40,059 bases of DNA from Chloroflexi bacterium ADurb.Bin180 (GCA_002070215.1 MWCV01000022.1:1-40059); one strand, 5' to 3'; shown: positions 1 through 10,457, numbered from the stretch's first letter. Made by a program: numbers and translations. Notes: generated by a model from the letters alone, not told the origin.

Positions 1-1473
1 GCCGACGTGCTGGCGCGCTACCACCGGTTGATGGGCGATGACGTGTTCTTCCTCACGGGAACGGATGAGCACGGCCAGAACATCGAGCGCATCGCAGCCG
101 AGAAAAAGGTCACTCCGAAAGAGTACTGCGACGAAGTGGTGGCGCAGTTCCGCGGAGCGTGGCGAACGCTGGACATCTCCAACGACTATTTCGTGCGTAC
201 CACTGACGAGCGCCATATCCAGGCCGTGGGCAAGTTCGCCACAGCCCTGCTCGCGTCGGGCGACGTCTACCGGGACCAGTACAAAGGCTGGTATTGCCCG
301 CGCTGTGAGGCCTTCTTCCAGCCAGAGGAGCTGCTGCCAGAGCACCTGTGTCCCATCCACAAGCGCAGTTGCGAATGGACCGAAGAGGAGAACTACTTTT
401 TCGCCCTGTCACGCTACCAGGAGCGGCTGATGGACCTGGTTGGCGAGACTGACTTTGTGCTCCCAGAGACCCGCCGCAACGAACTGCTGGGCGTGCTCAA
501 ACAGGGTCTGCAGGACTTTTCCATCTCGCGGGAGCGCGTGCACTGGGGCGTGCCCCTGCCAGGCGACCCAAAGCAAGTGCTCTATGTGTGGGTCGACGCA
601 TTGCTCAACTATATCACCGCTATCGGTTACGGCGACGACGAAGCGACCTTCAAGCGCTACTGGCCGGCCGATGTGCACCTGATGGCCAAAGAGATCATCC
701 GTTTCCACTGCCTGTATTGGCCGGCAATGCTGATGTCCGTCGGGCTGCCCGTACCGAAGCGAGTTTTCGCCCACGGCTGGCTGACCAAGGATGGCCAGAA
801 ACTGAGCAAGACTACCGGCAATGTCATCGATCCCTTCGACCTGGCCAGACGTTTTGGATCAGACGCGGTCCGTTACTTTTTCCTGCGCGAGGGTTCGTTC
901 GGAGCGGACTGGGACTATACCGAAGCGGCGTTCATTCGCCGCTACAATGCGGACCTGGCCAACGACCTGGGCAATCTGCTGAACCGCACCGTGCAGATGG
1001 TGGTGCGCTACTTTGACGGCAGGGTTCCCGCTCCGTCCGGCGAGTCTACAGATGCTGACCGCCAGCTTGTCGAGCCAGCGGCTGCGCTGCGAGGTAACCT
1101 GGAAAGGGCGTTGGAAGCGGATGCGCTGCAGGATGTTCTCATCCTGCCTGGCAGTCTCGTGGTCGAGGCCAACAAGTATGTGCAGGCGACCGCACCGTGG
1201 GAGTTGGCCAAGGCGCGCAAGAGCGGCGACGAGCATGCCGGCCGACGGCTGGCTACGGTCTTGTACAACCTGATCGATGTTCTGCGCCTGCTCGGTTATG
1301 CCTTCGCTCCGGTGATGCCGCGCAAAGGTCCCGAGCTGCTGGCACAGATTGGCTTGTCAGCCCGCATCGAGGGCGGGTGGGCAGAACAGATGCGGATCGG
1401 GGCCTACCCCGCAGGCACAGTCGTCAAGCCGGGAGCGGTGCTCTTCCCCAAGTACCAGGTCGAGGCGAACTAG
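1..1473 (+). CDS. metG: Methionyl-tRNA synthetase (5' truncated by the window)
   Basis: Class I aminoacyl-tRNA synthetase that charges tRNA-Met in the cytoplasm. The reading frame is open from base 1 and the first visible residues (ADVLARYHRL) lie just after the usual N-terminal HIGH region, so roughly 25 residues are outside the window. The TGTDEHG motif follows at once, then a Cys-rich knuckle (CPRC ... CPIH, about 295-360), the EENYFF segment, and the KMSKS loop written as KLSKT near 796-813. The visible 490 residues end after the anticodon-binding helical domain, and no C-terminal tRNA-binding extension is present, so this is the short single-chain form. Its TAG stop shares bases with the TAG stop of the convergent sugar kinase. 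Identity is secure; only the true start is unseen. Confidence 0.97.
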   Translation, partial: ADVLARYHRLMGDDVFFLTGTDEHGQNIERIAAEKKVTPKEYCDEVVAQFRGAWRTLDISNDYFVRTTDERHIQAVGKFATALLASGDVYRDQYKGWYCPRCEAFFQPEELLPEHLCPIHKRSCEWTEEENYFFALSRYQERLMDLVGETDFVLPETRRNELLGVLKQGLQDFSISRERVHWGVPLPGDPKQVLYVWVDALLNYITAIGYGDDEATFKRYWPADVHLMAKEIIRFHCLYWPAMLMSVGLPVPKRVFAHGWLTKDGQKLSKTTGNVIDPFDLARRFGSDAVRYFFLREGSFGADWDYTEAAFIRRYNADLANDLGNLLNRTVQMVVRYFDGRVPAPSGESTDADRQLVEPAAALRGNLERALEADALQDVLILPGSLVVEANKYVQATAPWELAKARKSGDEHAGRRLATVLYNLIDVLRLLGYAFAPVMPRKGPELLAQIGLSARIEGGWAEQMRIGAYPAGTVVKPGAVLFPKYQVEAN

Positions 1474-2390
1474 TCCTCCGCGCGCCCCTCGGAACGCAGG
1501 AACGCTTCGGTCTCGCCAAGAGTCGGCAGCCCGGGTCTTCCGCCCAGGGCCAGGCAGTTGAGGGCCGCGACGGCATTGGCAAAGGTGGCGGTTCGGTGCG
1601 GCGGCCAACCCCGCAGCAGGCCGTAGATGAATGCCCCGTGAAAGGCATCGCCCGCACCGGTCGTGTCGAGGGCGTTGACTCGAAAGCCCGGCACGCGCAC
1701 GCTCTCATCGCGGCTGCGGTACAAACACCCCCGCGCGCCCAGTGTGGTGACCACCAGGCGCGTCCCGCCCTTTAGCAGTCTGCCCACCGCCGTCTCCAGG
1801 TCGCTCTCGCCCGAGTATGCGGTCGGAAACAGCGAGTTGGTGATCAGCACATGCACCCACGGCAGGAGATCCTCAAGGCCCGGCCGGGGACGGTTGGCGT
1901 CGAGCACAACAGTGCCGCCCGCCTCGTGCACGATCCTGGCTGCCTCAATTGCTGCCGCCATATGGTGGCCGTCCAGGTGGAGAAAAGGCGCGGCCGCAAT
2001 GTAGTCGCGGTCTCTTTTGTCGAGCTGCAGAGGAGTGGTTGTTCCCCGGTAGCACAGGATGACTCGCTTGGCGGTCTTGGTCTGAACCAGGGAGAAGCAC
2101 ACCGCCGAGCGTGCGCCCGGCTGCACGCGTAGTCTCTGGGTGTCAATGCCCTCCTGCTGAAAGGCGGCCAGAGCCGAGCGTCCCGGTTCGTCGCCGCCCA
2201 GCGCGCCGATGTACCCCGTGCGCACGCCAAGGTGCGCCAGAGCGCTGAGGGCAGTCGCGACCGGGCCGCCGCCAGAGATAGCGAAATCGGACATAGATTC
2301 TGTAGGAGCGTCAAAGTCGGGGATGTGGTCGAGGATGCCCAGGTAATCCCACGAGCAGTAGCCCAGACCGATGACCTCACACGGCGGCAT
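1470..2390 (-). CDS. PfkB-family carbohydrate kinase
   Basis: Ribokinase-like cytoplasmic sugar or nucleoside kinase of 306 residues. The N-terminal GGGPVATALSALAHLG stretch is the substrate-binding glycine motif, and DTTGAGDAFHGAF near residues 245-257 is the PfkB ATP-site signature with the catalytic Asp. The exact substrate cannot be read from sequence; ribose, fructose, a nucleoside or a modified sugar are all possible. The ATG lies two bases after the ligA stop and has no convincing ribosome binding site of its own, so translation is probably coupled to ligA. It is the last gene of the minus-strand operon that begins at 6162, and its stop overlaps that of metG. Confidence 0.9.
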   Translation of the reverse strand: MPPCEVIGLGYCSWDYLGILDHIPDFDAPTESMSDFAISGGGPVATALSALAHLGVRTGYIGALGGDEPGRSALAAFQQEGIDTQRLRVQPGARSAVCFSLVQTKTAKRVILCYRGTTTPLQLDKRDRDYIAAAPFLHLDGHHMAAAIEAARIVHEAGGTVVLDANRPRPGLEDLLPWVHVLITNSLFPTAYSGESDLETAVGRLLKGGTRLVVTTLGARGCLYRSRDESVRVPGFRVNALDTTGAGDAFHGAFIYGLLRGWPPHRTATFANAVAALNCLALGGRPGLPTLGETEAFLRSEGRAED

Positions 2391-2392
2391 GA

Positions 2393-4465
<2,073 letters not shown>

Positions 4466-4473
4466 TCAGGTTC

Positions 4474-6162
4474 TTACCTGCGGATGTCGGGAAGCCACGC
4501 GCGGAATGGCTGGTACTCGCCAAAGTCGCGGATGATGCTCACCGAGTCCTCGCCGGTGTTGGACACGACCACCTGGTTGGTGAGCGGATTCACGGCGATG
4601 CCCCGGAAGAGCCCCGCGCCCACCCCGAGGGTGAGCGCCCAACGACCTTCGTCAGCGTCATAGACGTAGACCACGTTGCCCGTGGCGCTGCAGACAAAGA
4701 CGTTGTTGGTGCGGGGATTGACCGCTACTGCATCCAGGCCGCTGACGACAGGCGGCGAAAGCGTGGCGATGACCGAGTCGGTGCTGCCATCGAGAACAAC
4801 CAGCTTGCCACTGGTGGTGGCCACATAGATGCGGTCGGTAACCGAATTCACGGCCACACCATAGGGCGCCGGCGCCGGAACCTGGTCGTTGTAGGAAAGG
4901 TTGATCGTCTTGACCACCGTCTGGGTAACGCCGTCGATGATGGCGATGCCCCCAGCGTTGTCGGCAGGATAGCCACGGAAGGTAAGGTAGACGCGATTGG
5001 TGCGCGGGTTGACCGCGATTTGACCGGGCACCGGGCCAACAGGTATCGTCTTGATCGCAGCGAGGGTGTCGCCGTTGATGAGCGTGACTGAGTTGAGAGC
5101 CGTATTGGCGACATAGATGGTGTTCGTGCTGGTCAACACCGCTACTGCGCCAGGTGCCGCGCCTTCTGGCAGGGCAACCTCGTCAATGTGCCGGTTAGAA
5201 CACGAGTTAAAGACGCTCATGCTGTTGCTGGCAGTGTTGACCACGTAGAGGCGGCACTGATCCGGGTCGGCAGCAAGGCTGGTCGGCCGATCCCCTCCCG
5301 ACGGCAGTTGGGTCTTGCGCCAGTTCAGAAAGCCATCCAGGCTGGTGATGGTATCCTCGCCGCTGTTGGCGACAAAGAAGCGGTTCAGTCCGTACAGCAC
5401 TGCTACACCCTGAGGCTGCCGCCCGACTGGCAGCGTCTGCACCACGGCAATAGCTGGGGTTGCCGTGGGCTTTGGAGTAGCGGTTGGGAGGCGGGTGGCG
5501 GTGGGAGTCGCGGTGGGCGGAGCGGCTCCTTCCTCTTCGATCCAGATATCGTCAATGTAGAGCTGATCCTGGCCACCGGATTTGACGTTCTCGCCCTCGA
5601 CAAAGATCGTCAGCCGGTCGCTTTTGGCTTCGACCAGGGCGTTGATCTGTACCCACTCCTTATCCTGTCCGTGCCACGGGGCCCAGACAATGTCGGTTGA
5701 CTTGGGATTGGCTCCACCGGCAGGATGAACACCGATGCGCTTGCGGATCTTGTCGTTCTGCACTGCGCTACCGATGCCACCATAGATACTATAGACCCAC
5801 ACGTGGACGGTGTATTTCTTGCCCGCCTGGATGCTGGCCGAGCCCGCGGAGGTTAGCGCGGTGGTCTGCAGTATGCCGGCATACCAGGGTGAATTGTCAC
5901 CCCAGATTTGCTGGCTGGCGACGCCCTGGTGCTTGTGCAGCGTCGAGCGAAGGAACTGGGGGCTGGAGGTCGGGTTCAAGTCGTAGGGCACCCACGATTG
6001 CGCTACCTGACCCGAACCATAGATGTAGAAGGGGCCCTCAAAGTCACCGTTCAAGAGAACTGCGCCCAGCGACCGGGCCTGCTGAGCTCGGCCCGGCAGT
6101 ACTGCCAGGAGAACCAGACACACTGCTGCTAGAGCGACAACACCCGTTCGACGCCTGTTCAT
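4474..6162 (-). CDS. Secreted YVTN/NHL-type beta-propeller protein with N-terminal lectin-like domain
   Basis: Predicted exported protein of 562 residues with unknown ligand. An N-terminal signal peptide (MNRRRTGVVALAAVCLVLLA, then a likely cut after GRAQ) is followed by a jelly-roll-like region (LLNGDFEGPFY...QSWVPY) resembling carbohydrate-binding modules. A Pro/Thr linker (ATPTATRLPTATPKPTATP) comes next, then a C-terminal half of repeated strands of the type TNxIYVAN/NRVYLTF/VAVNPRTN, typical of YVTN-type seven-bladed propellers. The ATG at 6162 is chosen because AGGAGG sits six bases upstream; an in-frame GTG at 6177 would lie inside that ribosome binding site. It heads the operon with ligA and the PfkB kinase, which is an odd pairing with no evident functional link. 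Confidence 0.85.
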   Translation of the reverse strand: MNRRRTGVVALAAVCLVLLAVLPGRAQQARSLGAVLLNGDFEGPFYIYGSGQVAQSWVPYDLNPTSSPQFLRSTLHKHQGVASQQIWGDNSPWYAGILQTTALTSAGSASIQAGKKYTVHVWVYSIYGGIGSAVQNDKIRKRIGVHPAGGANPKSTDIVWAPWHGQDKEWVQINALVEAKSDRLTIFVEGENVKSGGQDQLYIDDIWIEEEGAAPPTATPTATRLPTATPKPTATPAIAVVQTLPVGRQPQGVAVLYGLNRFFVANSGEDTITSLDGFLNWRKTQLPSGGDRPTSLAADPDQCRLYVVNTASNSMSVFNSCSNRHIDEVALPEGAAPGAVAVLTSTNTIYVANTALNSVTLINGDTLAAIKTIPVGPVPGQIAVNPRTNRVYLTFRGYPADNAGGIAIIDGVTQTVVKTINLSYNDQVPAPAPYGVAVNSVTDRIYVATTSGKLVVLDGSTDSVIATLSPPVVSGLDAVAVNPRTNNVFVCSATGNVVYVYDADEGRWALTLGVGAGLFRGIAVNPLTNQVVVSNTGEDSVSIIRDFGEYQPFRAWLPDIRR

Positions 6163-6201
6163 TGCCAACCTCCTCACTGTGTGCGATCAGCAACAGGAGT
6201 T

Positions 6202-6230
6202 AGTATAGCACAGAAAATGACGCCGCGCAA
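6202..6230 (-). promoter_or_regulatory. Promoter for the propeller-ligA-kinase operon
   Basis: On the minus strand TTGCGC (6225-6230) and TATACT (6202-6207) are separated by 17 bases, and TGC directly before the -10 gives an extended -10. The predicted transcript starts about 6195, giving a leader of roughly 33 bases before the ATG at 6162. It is divergent from the apt promoter. Confidence 0.55.
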
Positions 6231-6267
6231 CGGCGCGCAACGCCGGCGAGTTACCGGGCAGGACGGT

Positions 6268-6296
6268 TTGTCATTTGGCTTTTTTTGGGATAGAAT
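6268..6296 (+). promoter_or_regulatory. Promoter for apt
   Basis: TTGTCA (6268-6273) and TAGAAT (6291-6296) with a 17-base spacer, a good housekeeping sigma match. The leader to the ATG at 6340 would be about 37 bases. The apt and propeller operons therefore share a 177-bp divergent control region. Confidence 0.6.
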
Positions 6297-6339
6297 CGGC
6301 CCGATTCCGCGGGCGATACGTCCGTGCAGGAGGCGACAA

Positions 6340-6852
6340 ATGAATCTGGCCAAGCTGATCCGCGATGTCCCCGATTTTCCGGTGAAGGGTGTCCTCTTCA
6401 AAGACATCACCACCATGATCAAGGACCCTGATGCCTTTCAGGAAGCCATCGATGCGCTAGTGGATCGCTACATTGACCAGGACATTGACCTGGTGGCGGC
6501 AATCGAGTCGAGGGGCTTTATCTTTGGCGCGCCGATGGCCTACGAGCTGGCGGCGGGATTCATTCCCATTCGCAAGCCGGGCAAACTGCCTGCGGACAAG
6601 ATCAGCGCGAGCTATACCCTCGAGTACGGTACCAACACCCTGGAGATTCACAAGGATGCTATCCGGCCGGGGCAGCGCGTCCTGCTGGTTGACGACGTGC
6701 TGGCGACCGGTGGGTCGGCCAAGGCGGCTGCCGAGCTGATCGAGAAGCTGGGCGGCAAAGTCGTCGGGATCGTGTTTCTTGTGGACATAACTTTCCTCAA
6801 AGGAATGGAGAAGCTGCGCGGTTATGATGTCTTCTCCCTGATCAAGTTCTAG
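6340..6852 (+). CDS. apt: Adenine phosphoribosyltransferase
   Basis: Salvages adenine with PRPP to give AMP in the cytoplasm. The 170-residue protein begins MNLAKLIRDVPDFPVKG, with the family hallmark VLFKDIT close behind, carries the Apt-specific ESRGFIFGAPMAYEL segment, and has the PRPP loop VLLVDDVLATGGSA near residues 112-125. The ATG at 6340 is preceded by AGGAGG with six-base spacing; the open frame extends farther upstream but without family similarity and across the promoter. The gene is followed 16 bases later by the DksA-like gene, probably co-transcribed, and a terminator follows that pair. Confidence 0.97.
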   Translation: MNLAKLIRDVPDFPVKGVLFKDITTMIKDPDAFQEAIDALVDRYIDQDIDLVAAIESRGFIFGAPMAYELAAGFIPIRKPGKLPADKISASYTLEYGTNTLEIHKDAIRPGQRVLLVDDVLATGGSAKAAAELIEKLGGKVVGIVFLVDITFLKGMEKLRGYDVFSLIKF

Positions 6853-6868
6853 GTGGTGCAGGCAATCA

Positions 6869-7261
6869 ATGATGAACGCGGGCAAAGTCAAAGAGCTTAG
6901 GGCCCAGCGCGAGCACCTTCAGACCGAGCTCAAGCGCCTCAAGATGTACCTTGAAGATGAAGTCGAACGCGTGATTGATGGCGGTGAGGACTCGGTTGAC
7001 GCCGCCTCAGATCTCTATGAGCGCGAGAAGACGCTTTCCATCATCGGTACCTTGGAGAAGAGGCTGAGCGCCATTGAGCACGCCCTCCAGCTGGCGGTGA
7101 AGGGCGAATACGGCATCTGCGAAGTGTGCCACCTGCCGATTGACCCGGCAAGGCTGGAGGCAGTTCCATCGACAACGACCTGTGTCCGCTGTCAGGAGAA
7201 ACTGGAGCGTTCGCAGCGCCGCAGGGTGCCAACCGCCTTGGCTATGCGGGGAGAGGAATGA
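6869..7261 (+). CDS. DksA/TraR-family zinc-finger protein
   Basis: A 130-residue protein with an N-terminal coiled coil (about 5-75) and a C-terminal four-Cys zinc finger (Cys84, Cys87, Cys105, Cys108). DksA-type proteins enter the RNA polymerase secondary channel and tune transcription, often with ppGpp. The coiled-coil tip holds DSVDAA (residues 41-46), which matches the DxxDxA tip motif needed by DksA for activity, so a real polymerase regulator is plausible rather than a degenerate relative. Two ATG codons (6869 and 6872) are possible starts; the nearest ribosome binding site is weak and overlaps the apt stop, which suggests coupling to apt. Which genes it controls cannot be seen here. 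Confidence 0.85.
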   Translation: MMNAGKVKELRAQREHLQTELKRLKMYLEDEVERVIDGGEDSVDAASDLYEREKTLSIIGTLEKRLSAIEHALQLAVKGEYGICEVCHLPIDPARLEAVPSTTTCVRCQEKLERSQRRRVPTALAMRGEE

Positions 7262-7266
7262 ACGCT

Positions 7267-7299
7267 AACGAGTGACATCAGCAATGTCACTCGTTTATT
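7267..7299 (+). terminator. Rho-independent terminator after the apt-dksA-like pair
   Basis: A perfect 12-bp stem (AACGAGTGACAT at 7267-7278 and ATGTCACTCGTT at 7284-7295) with a five-base loop, followed by a short T-rich stretch. It separates the apt operon from the por operon. Confidence 0.7.
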
Positions 7300-7334
7300 G
7301 TGAGCGGGGGTTAGGCCCCCAAAGGAGGAGGCAA

Positions 7335-7913
7335 TTGGCCAAGATGACCGAAATCCGCTGGCACGGGCGTGCCGGGCAAGGCATCGTTACAGCCAGCGAG
7401 CTACTGGCGGAAGCGGCCCTGAAGGAGGGCAAGTACTTCCAGGCGTTTCCCGAGTATGGCCCGGAGCGCATGGGCGCACCGATCAAGGCCTACACTCGCA
7501 TTAGTGACGAGCCGATTGAGATCCACTACCAGATCCTCAACCCTGAGGTCGTGGTGGTGGTGAATCCCAACTTGCTCGGCGTGATTGATGTCACGGAAGG
7601 GCTCGCGGCCGATGGCGTTCTGGTGGTGAACACTCCCGAGAGCCCGGCGCAGGTCCGGCAGCGGCTGCATCTGGTTGGCAAGAAGGTCAGGGTCTTTGCG
7701 GTTGACGCGACGCGTATTGCCCTGGAGACAATCAGGCGGGATATCCCAGCCACCTTGATGCTCGGTGCGGTCATCCGTGCGGCAGGGCTGGTTAAGGTGG
7801 AGAACACACTCCACCTGATAGAGGAAAAGCTGGGCGCCAAGCTCCGCTCCGAAGTTGTGCAGAGCAACGTGACGGCGCTGCGACGGGCGTACGAAGAAGT
7901 TCAAGAAGGGTAG
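7335..7913 (+). CDS. porC: 2-oxoacid (pyruvate):ferredoxin oxidoreductase, gamma subunit
   Basis: Gamma subunit of the CoA-dependent 2-oxoacid oxidoreductase, about 192 residues. The N-terminal EIRWHGRAGQGIVTASELLAEAA segment and the FPEYGPERMGAPI motif are diagnostic. Two starts are possible: TTG at 7335, six bases after AAAGGAGG (7321-7328), or ATG at 7344, which is 12 bases from the nearest Shine-Dalgarno. I favour TTG on spacing. A frame-open stretch farther upstream crosses the terminator and is not coding. It is the first of four adjacent subunit genes in the order gamma-delta-alpha-beta. Confidence 0.93.
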   Translation: MAKMTEIRWHGRAGQGIVTASELLAEAALKEGKYFQAFPEYGPERMGAPIKAYTRISDEPIEIHYQILNPEVVVVVNPNLLGVIDVTEGLAADGVLVVNTPESPAQVRQRLHLVGKKVRVFAVDATRIALETIRRDIPATLMLGAVIRAAGLVKVENTLHLIEEKLGAKLRSEVVQSNVTALRRAYEEVQEG

Positions 7914-7919
7914 TGACAA

Positions 7920-8243
7920 ATGGCCAAAGCGAATGCCACGTGGAAAGAAGCCAATATCGCCGGAATGGTGCTGGAGCCCGGTTCGGCTGCGGAATACGAG
8001 ACCGGGACCTGGCGCGTGCAGCGCCCGGTGCACGACGCCGGCAAATGCACTCACTGCATGATGTGCTGGGTCTTTTGCCCTGACTCGTGCATCATCGTCA
8101 AGGACGGGCGCTGGCAGGAATTCGACTACTTTCACTGCAAGGGCTGTGGAATCTGCGCCAGCGTCTGCCCGGTCAAGGTCGAGGCGCACGAGGTGACGGG
8201 CAAGCCCGGCAAGGTCATTCAAATGACCGATGAGAAGAAGTGA
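7920..8243 (+). CDS. porD: 2-oxoacid (pyruvate):ferredoxin oxidoreductase, delta (ferredoxin) subunit
   Basis: A 107-residue electron-transfer subunit that passes electrons from the catalytic subunits to ferredoxin. It carries two classical [4Fe-4S] motifs, CTHCMMCWVFCP and CKGCGICASVCP, each CxxCxxCxxxCP with all Cys present. The ATG at 7920 follows the porC stop by six bases, and the downstream porA start lies 20 bases after its stop, so the genes are tightly co-transcribed. Confidence 0.95.
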   Translation: MAKANATWKEANIAGMVLEPGSAAEYETGTWRVQRPVHDAGKCTHCMMCWVFCPDSCIIVKDGRWQEFDYFHCKGCGICASVCPVKVEAHEVTGKPGKVIQMTDEKK

Positions 8244-8263
8244 TGGATAGGAGGAACAGCAAC

Positions 8264-9457
8264 ATGGTTGTTTCGACGAAACGGGCCCTGGAGGGGGCAC
8301 ACGCCTCGGCGGAGGCGATGCGCCAGATCAATCCCGATGTCGTAGCTGCCTATCCGATCACCCCTCAGACGGCCATTGTGCAGACCTACTCTCAGTATGT
8401 TGCTGATGGCGAAGTAGACACCGAGTTCATCGCCGTCGAAAGCGAGCACGCGGCGATGAGTGCCTGTATCGGCGCGGCCGCAGCAGGCGGGCGAGTAATG
8501 ACTGCCACTGCAGCCAATGGACTGGCATTGATGTGGGAGGAGCTCTACATCGCGGCCTCCATGCGATTCCCCATCGTCATGTCGTGCGTGAACCGCGCCC
8601 TGTCAGCTCCGCTGAACATCCACTGCGATCACTCGGATTCGATGGGTGCTCGTGATGCGGGATGGATTCACCTCTTTTCCGAGACCGGCCAGGAAGCCTA
8701 TGACAATACGATTCAAGCGGTGAGGATCGCTGAGCACCCGGATCTTTTGCTGCCGGTGATGGTGATGCAAGACGGATTCATCACTGGCCACGCGGTAGAG
8801 CTGGTCGAAGTAGCCGACGACGCCAGTGTCAAGCACTTTGTCGGCAGCTACACTCCGCAGCACAGCCTGCTGGATATCGACCATCCGAAGACGTTCGGGG
8901 CCTGGGATCTCTACGATTACTACTTTGAACACAAGCGGCAGCAGACCGACGCGCTGAGCAAGGCGATGAAGGTCATCGTGGACGTCGGCGATGAGTTTGG
9001 GCGCACCTTTGGTCGCAAGTACGGCGCCTTCGAGGCCTATGGTATGGATGATGCCGAAATGGCCATCGTGGTTCTCAGCTCGACCGCCGGCACGTGCCGC
9101 ACCGTGATCAAGGAGTTCCGCAAGAAGGGCGTCAAGGTCGGCCTGCTAAAGCTGCGTGTTTTCCGGCCGTTCCCGGCAGACGAGCTGGCGGCGGCGCTGC
9201 GGGGCCTCAAGGCTGTGGCCGTGCTGGATCGGTCGATCAGCTTTGGCTCGATGCAGGGCGCGGGCCCGGTGTTTCTCGAGCTCTGCGCGGCGCTCTACGC
9301 TGCCGGCGTCAGGACAAAAGCAGTGAACTATATCTACGGACTGGGTGGACGCGACGTACTTCCCGCTGACGTCGAGCGGGTGGTCCAGGAACTGCAGCAA
9401 CTCGCAGACACGGGTAAGGTCGCGTCGCTCGTGAGCTATCTCGGATTGAGGGAGTAG
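8264..9457 (+). CDS. porA: 2-oxoacid (pyruvate):ferredoxin oxidoreductase, alpha subunit
   Basis: Alpha subunit, about 397 residues. The N-terminal EGAHASAEAMRQINPDVVAAYPITPQT segment contains the YPITPxT motif that helps bind the thiamine diphosphate pyrimidine ring, and VESEHAAMSACIGAAAAGGRV is the next conserved block. The C-terminal domain II (VGLLKLRVFRPFPADEL, then AVLDRSISFGS) is complete. The ATG at 8264 has AGGAGG nine bases upstream; an in-frame ATG at 8240 overlaps porD and lacks such a site. Sequence alone does not fully separate pyruvate from other 2-oxoacids, but the neighbouring pyruvate-forming glycolysis genes make pyruvate the likely substrate. Confidence 0.95.
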   Translation: MVVSTKRALEGAHASAEAMRQINPDVVAAYPITPQTAIVQTYSQYVADGEVDTEFIAVESEHAAMSACIGAAAAGGRVMTATAANGLALMWEELYIAASMRFPIVMSCVNRALSAPLNIHCDHSDSMGARDAGWIHLFSETGQEAYDNTIQAVRIAEHPDLLLPVMVMQDGFITGHAVELVEVADDASVKHFVGSYTPQHSLLDIDHPKTFGAWDLYDYYFEHKRQQTDALSKAMKVIVDVGDEFGRTFGRKYGAFEAYGMDDAEMAIVVLSSTAGTCRTVIKEFRKKGVKVGLLKLRVFRPFPADELAAALRGLKAVAVLDRSISFGSMQGAGPVFLELCAALYAAGVRTKAVNYIYGLGGRDVLPADVERVVQELQQLADTGKVASLVSYLGLRE

Positions 9458-9461
9458 GAGT

Positions 9462-10391
9462 ATGGCGATCAATCTTAAAGAACAGACTGCCAAGCCAGAG
9501 AGACTGGGTCCCGGTCACCGCTTTTGCGCTGGCTGCGCCGAACCCATCGTGATTCGCCAGATCCTCAACGCGATTGAAGAACCAGTCGTGGTAGGTGCCG
9601 CGACCGGCTGCACCGAAATCGCCACTTCGATGTACCCGACCACGGCCTGGAACGTGCCGTGGATTCACAATGCCTTTGAGAACGTTTCCACGACCATCAG
9701 CGGCGTAGAGTCGATGTACCGCTCGCTCGTTCGCCAGGGCAAGATCCCGGAACGCAATCTGCGCTTTGTGGCCATCGGCGGCGACGGGGCAACCTATGAC
9801 ATCGGCCTGCAATGGCTGTCTGGTGCTCTGGAGCGTGGTCATCGCTTCATCTACGTATGCCTCAACAACGAGGCATACATGAATACAGGTATCCAGCGCA
9901 GCTCGGCCACGCCTACGGGGGCACATACCACCACCTCGCCATCGGGCAGCGTCATCCCCGGGAAGGTGCAGTGGAGAAAGCCGCTCACCGAGATCATTGC
10001 TGCCCACCATATCCCCTACGTGGCTCAGGCATCGCCCAGCAACTGGCGCGACTTGATGGAAAAGGCACGCAAGGCGGCGGCGGCCAACGGGCCGTCGTTC
10101 TTGAACGTTCTCGCCAGCTGCAACAGGGGCTGGCGCCACGCTACCGACACCACCATCGACGTCATGCGCCTGGCTGTCGAAACCTGCTACTGGCCTCTAT
10201 ACGAGGTGGACAACGGTGTCTGGAAGCTGAATTTCAAGCCGAAGGAAAAGAAGCCGGTCGAGGAGTGGCTCAAGACGCAGGGTCGGTTCAGCCACCTGTT
10301 CCAACCGCAGTTCAGGCATGTGATCGAGGAGATCCAGGCGCGCGTCGATGAGGAGTGGGCGGCCCTGGTAAAGAAATGTGAGGCAGCCTAG
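9462..10391 (+). CDS. porB: 2-oxoacid (pyruvate):ferredoxin oxidoreductase, beta subunit
   Basis: Thiamine diphosphate-binding beta subunit of 309 residues. The GDGATYDIGLQ start and the NNEAYMNTG end of the TPP/Mg site are both visible, and the N-terminal HRFCAGCAEP holds Cys residues expected to bind the [4Fe-4S] cluster. The gene starts four bases after the porA stop and ends the operon, with a strong terminator just downstream. Together the four subunits form the soluble complex that oxidises pyruvate to acetyl-CoA and CO2 with ferredoxin as acceptor. Confidence 0.96.
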   Translation: MAINLKEQTAKPERLGPGHRFCAGCAEPIVIRQILNAIEEPVVVGAATGCTEIATSMYPTTAWNVPWIHNAFENVSTTISGVESMYRSLVRQGKIPERNLRFVAIGGDGATYDIGLQWLSGALERGHRFIYVCLNNEAYMNTGIQRSSATPTGAHTTTSPSGSVIPGKVQWRKPLTEIIAAHHIPYVAQASPSNWRDLMEKARKAAAANGPSFLNVLASCNRGWRHATDTTIDVMRLAVETCYWPLYEVDNGVWKLNFKPKEKKPVEEWLKTQGRFSHLFQPQFRHVIEEIQARVDEEWAALVKKCEAA

Positions 10392-10398
10392 TACGAAC

Positions 10399-10435
10399 AG
10401 ACCCTAGGTATCGCGAGGTGCCTAGGGTCTTATTT
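10399..10435 (+). terminator. Terminator of the por operon
   Basis: A perfect 10-bp stem, AGACCCTAGG (10399-10408) with CCTAGGGTCT (10421-10430), a 12-base loop, then TATTT. It lies eight bases after the porB stop and before the upp ribosome binding site. Confidence 0.75.
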
Positions 10436-10457
10436 CGCCAGTGGATGGAGGCACTAG

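Noticed and set aside
6221-6250. Repeated GCGCAACG units between the apt and propeller promoters as an operator
   Set aside because: Only two imperfect copies, partly overlapping the propeller -35 box; not enough to claim a binding site.
7301-7320. GGGGG-TTAGG-CCCCC hairpin just before porC
   Set aside because: The five-bp stem without a T-run directly upstream of the ribosome binding site may be chance in a G+C-rich spacer; the stronger terminator at 7267-7299 explains the boundary.
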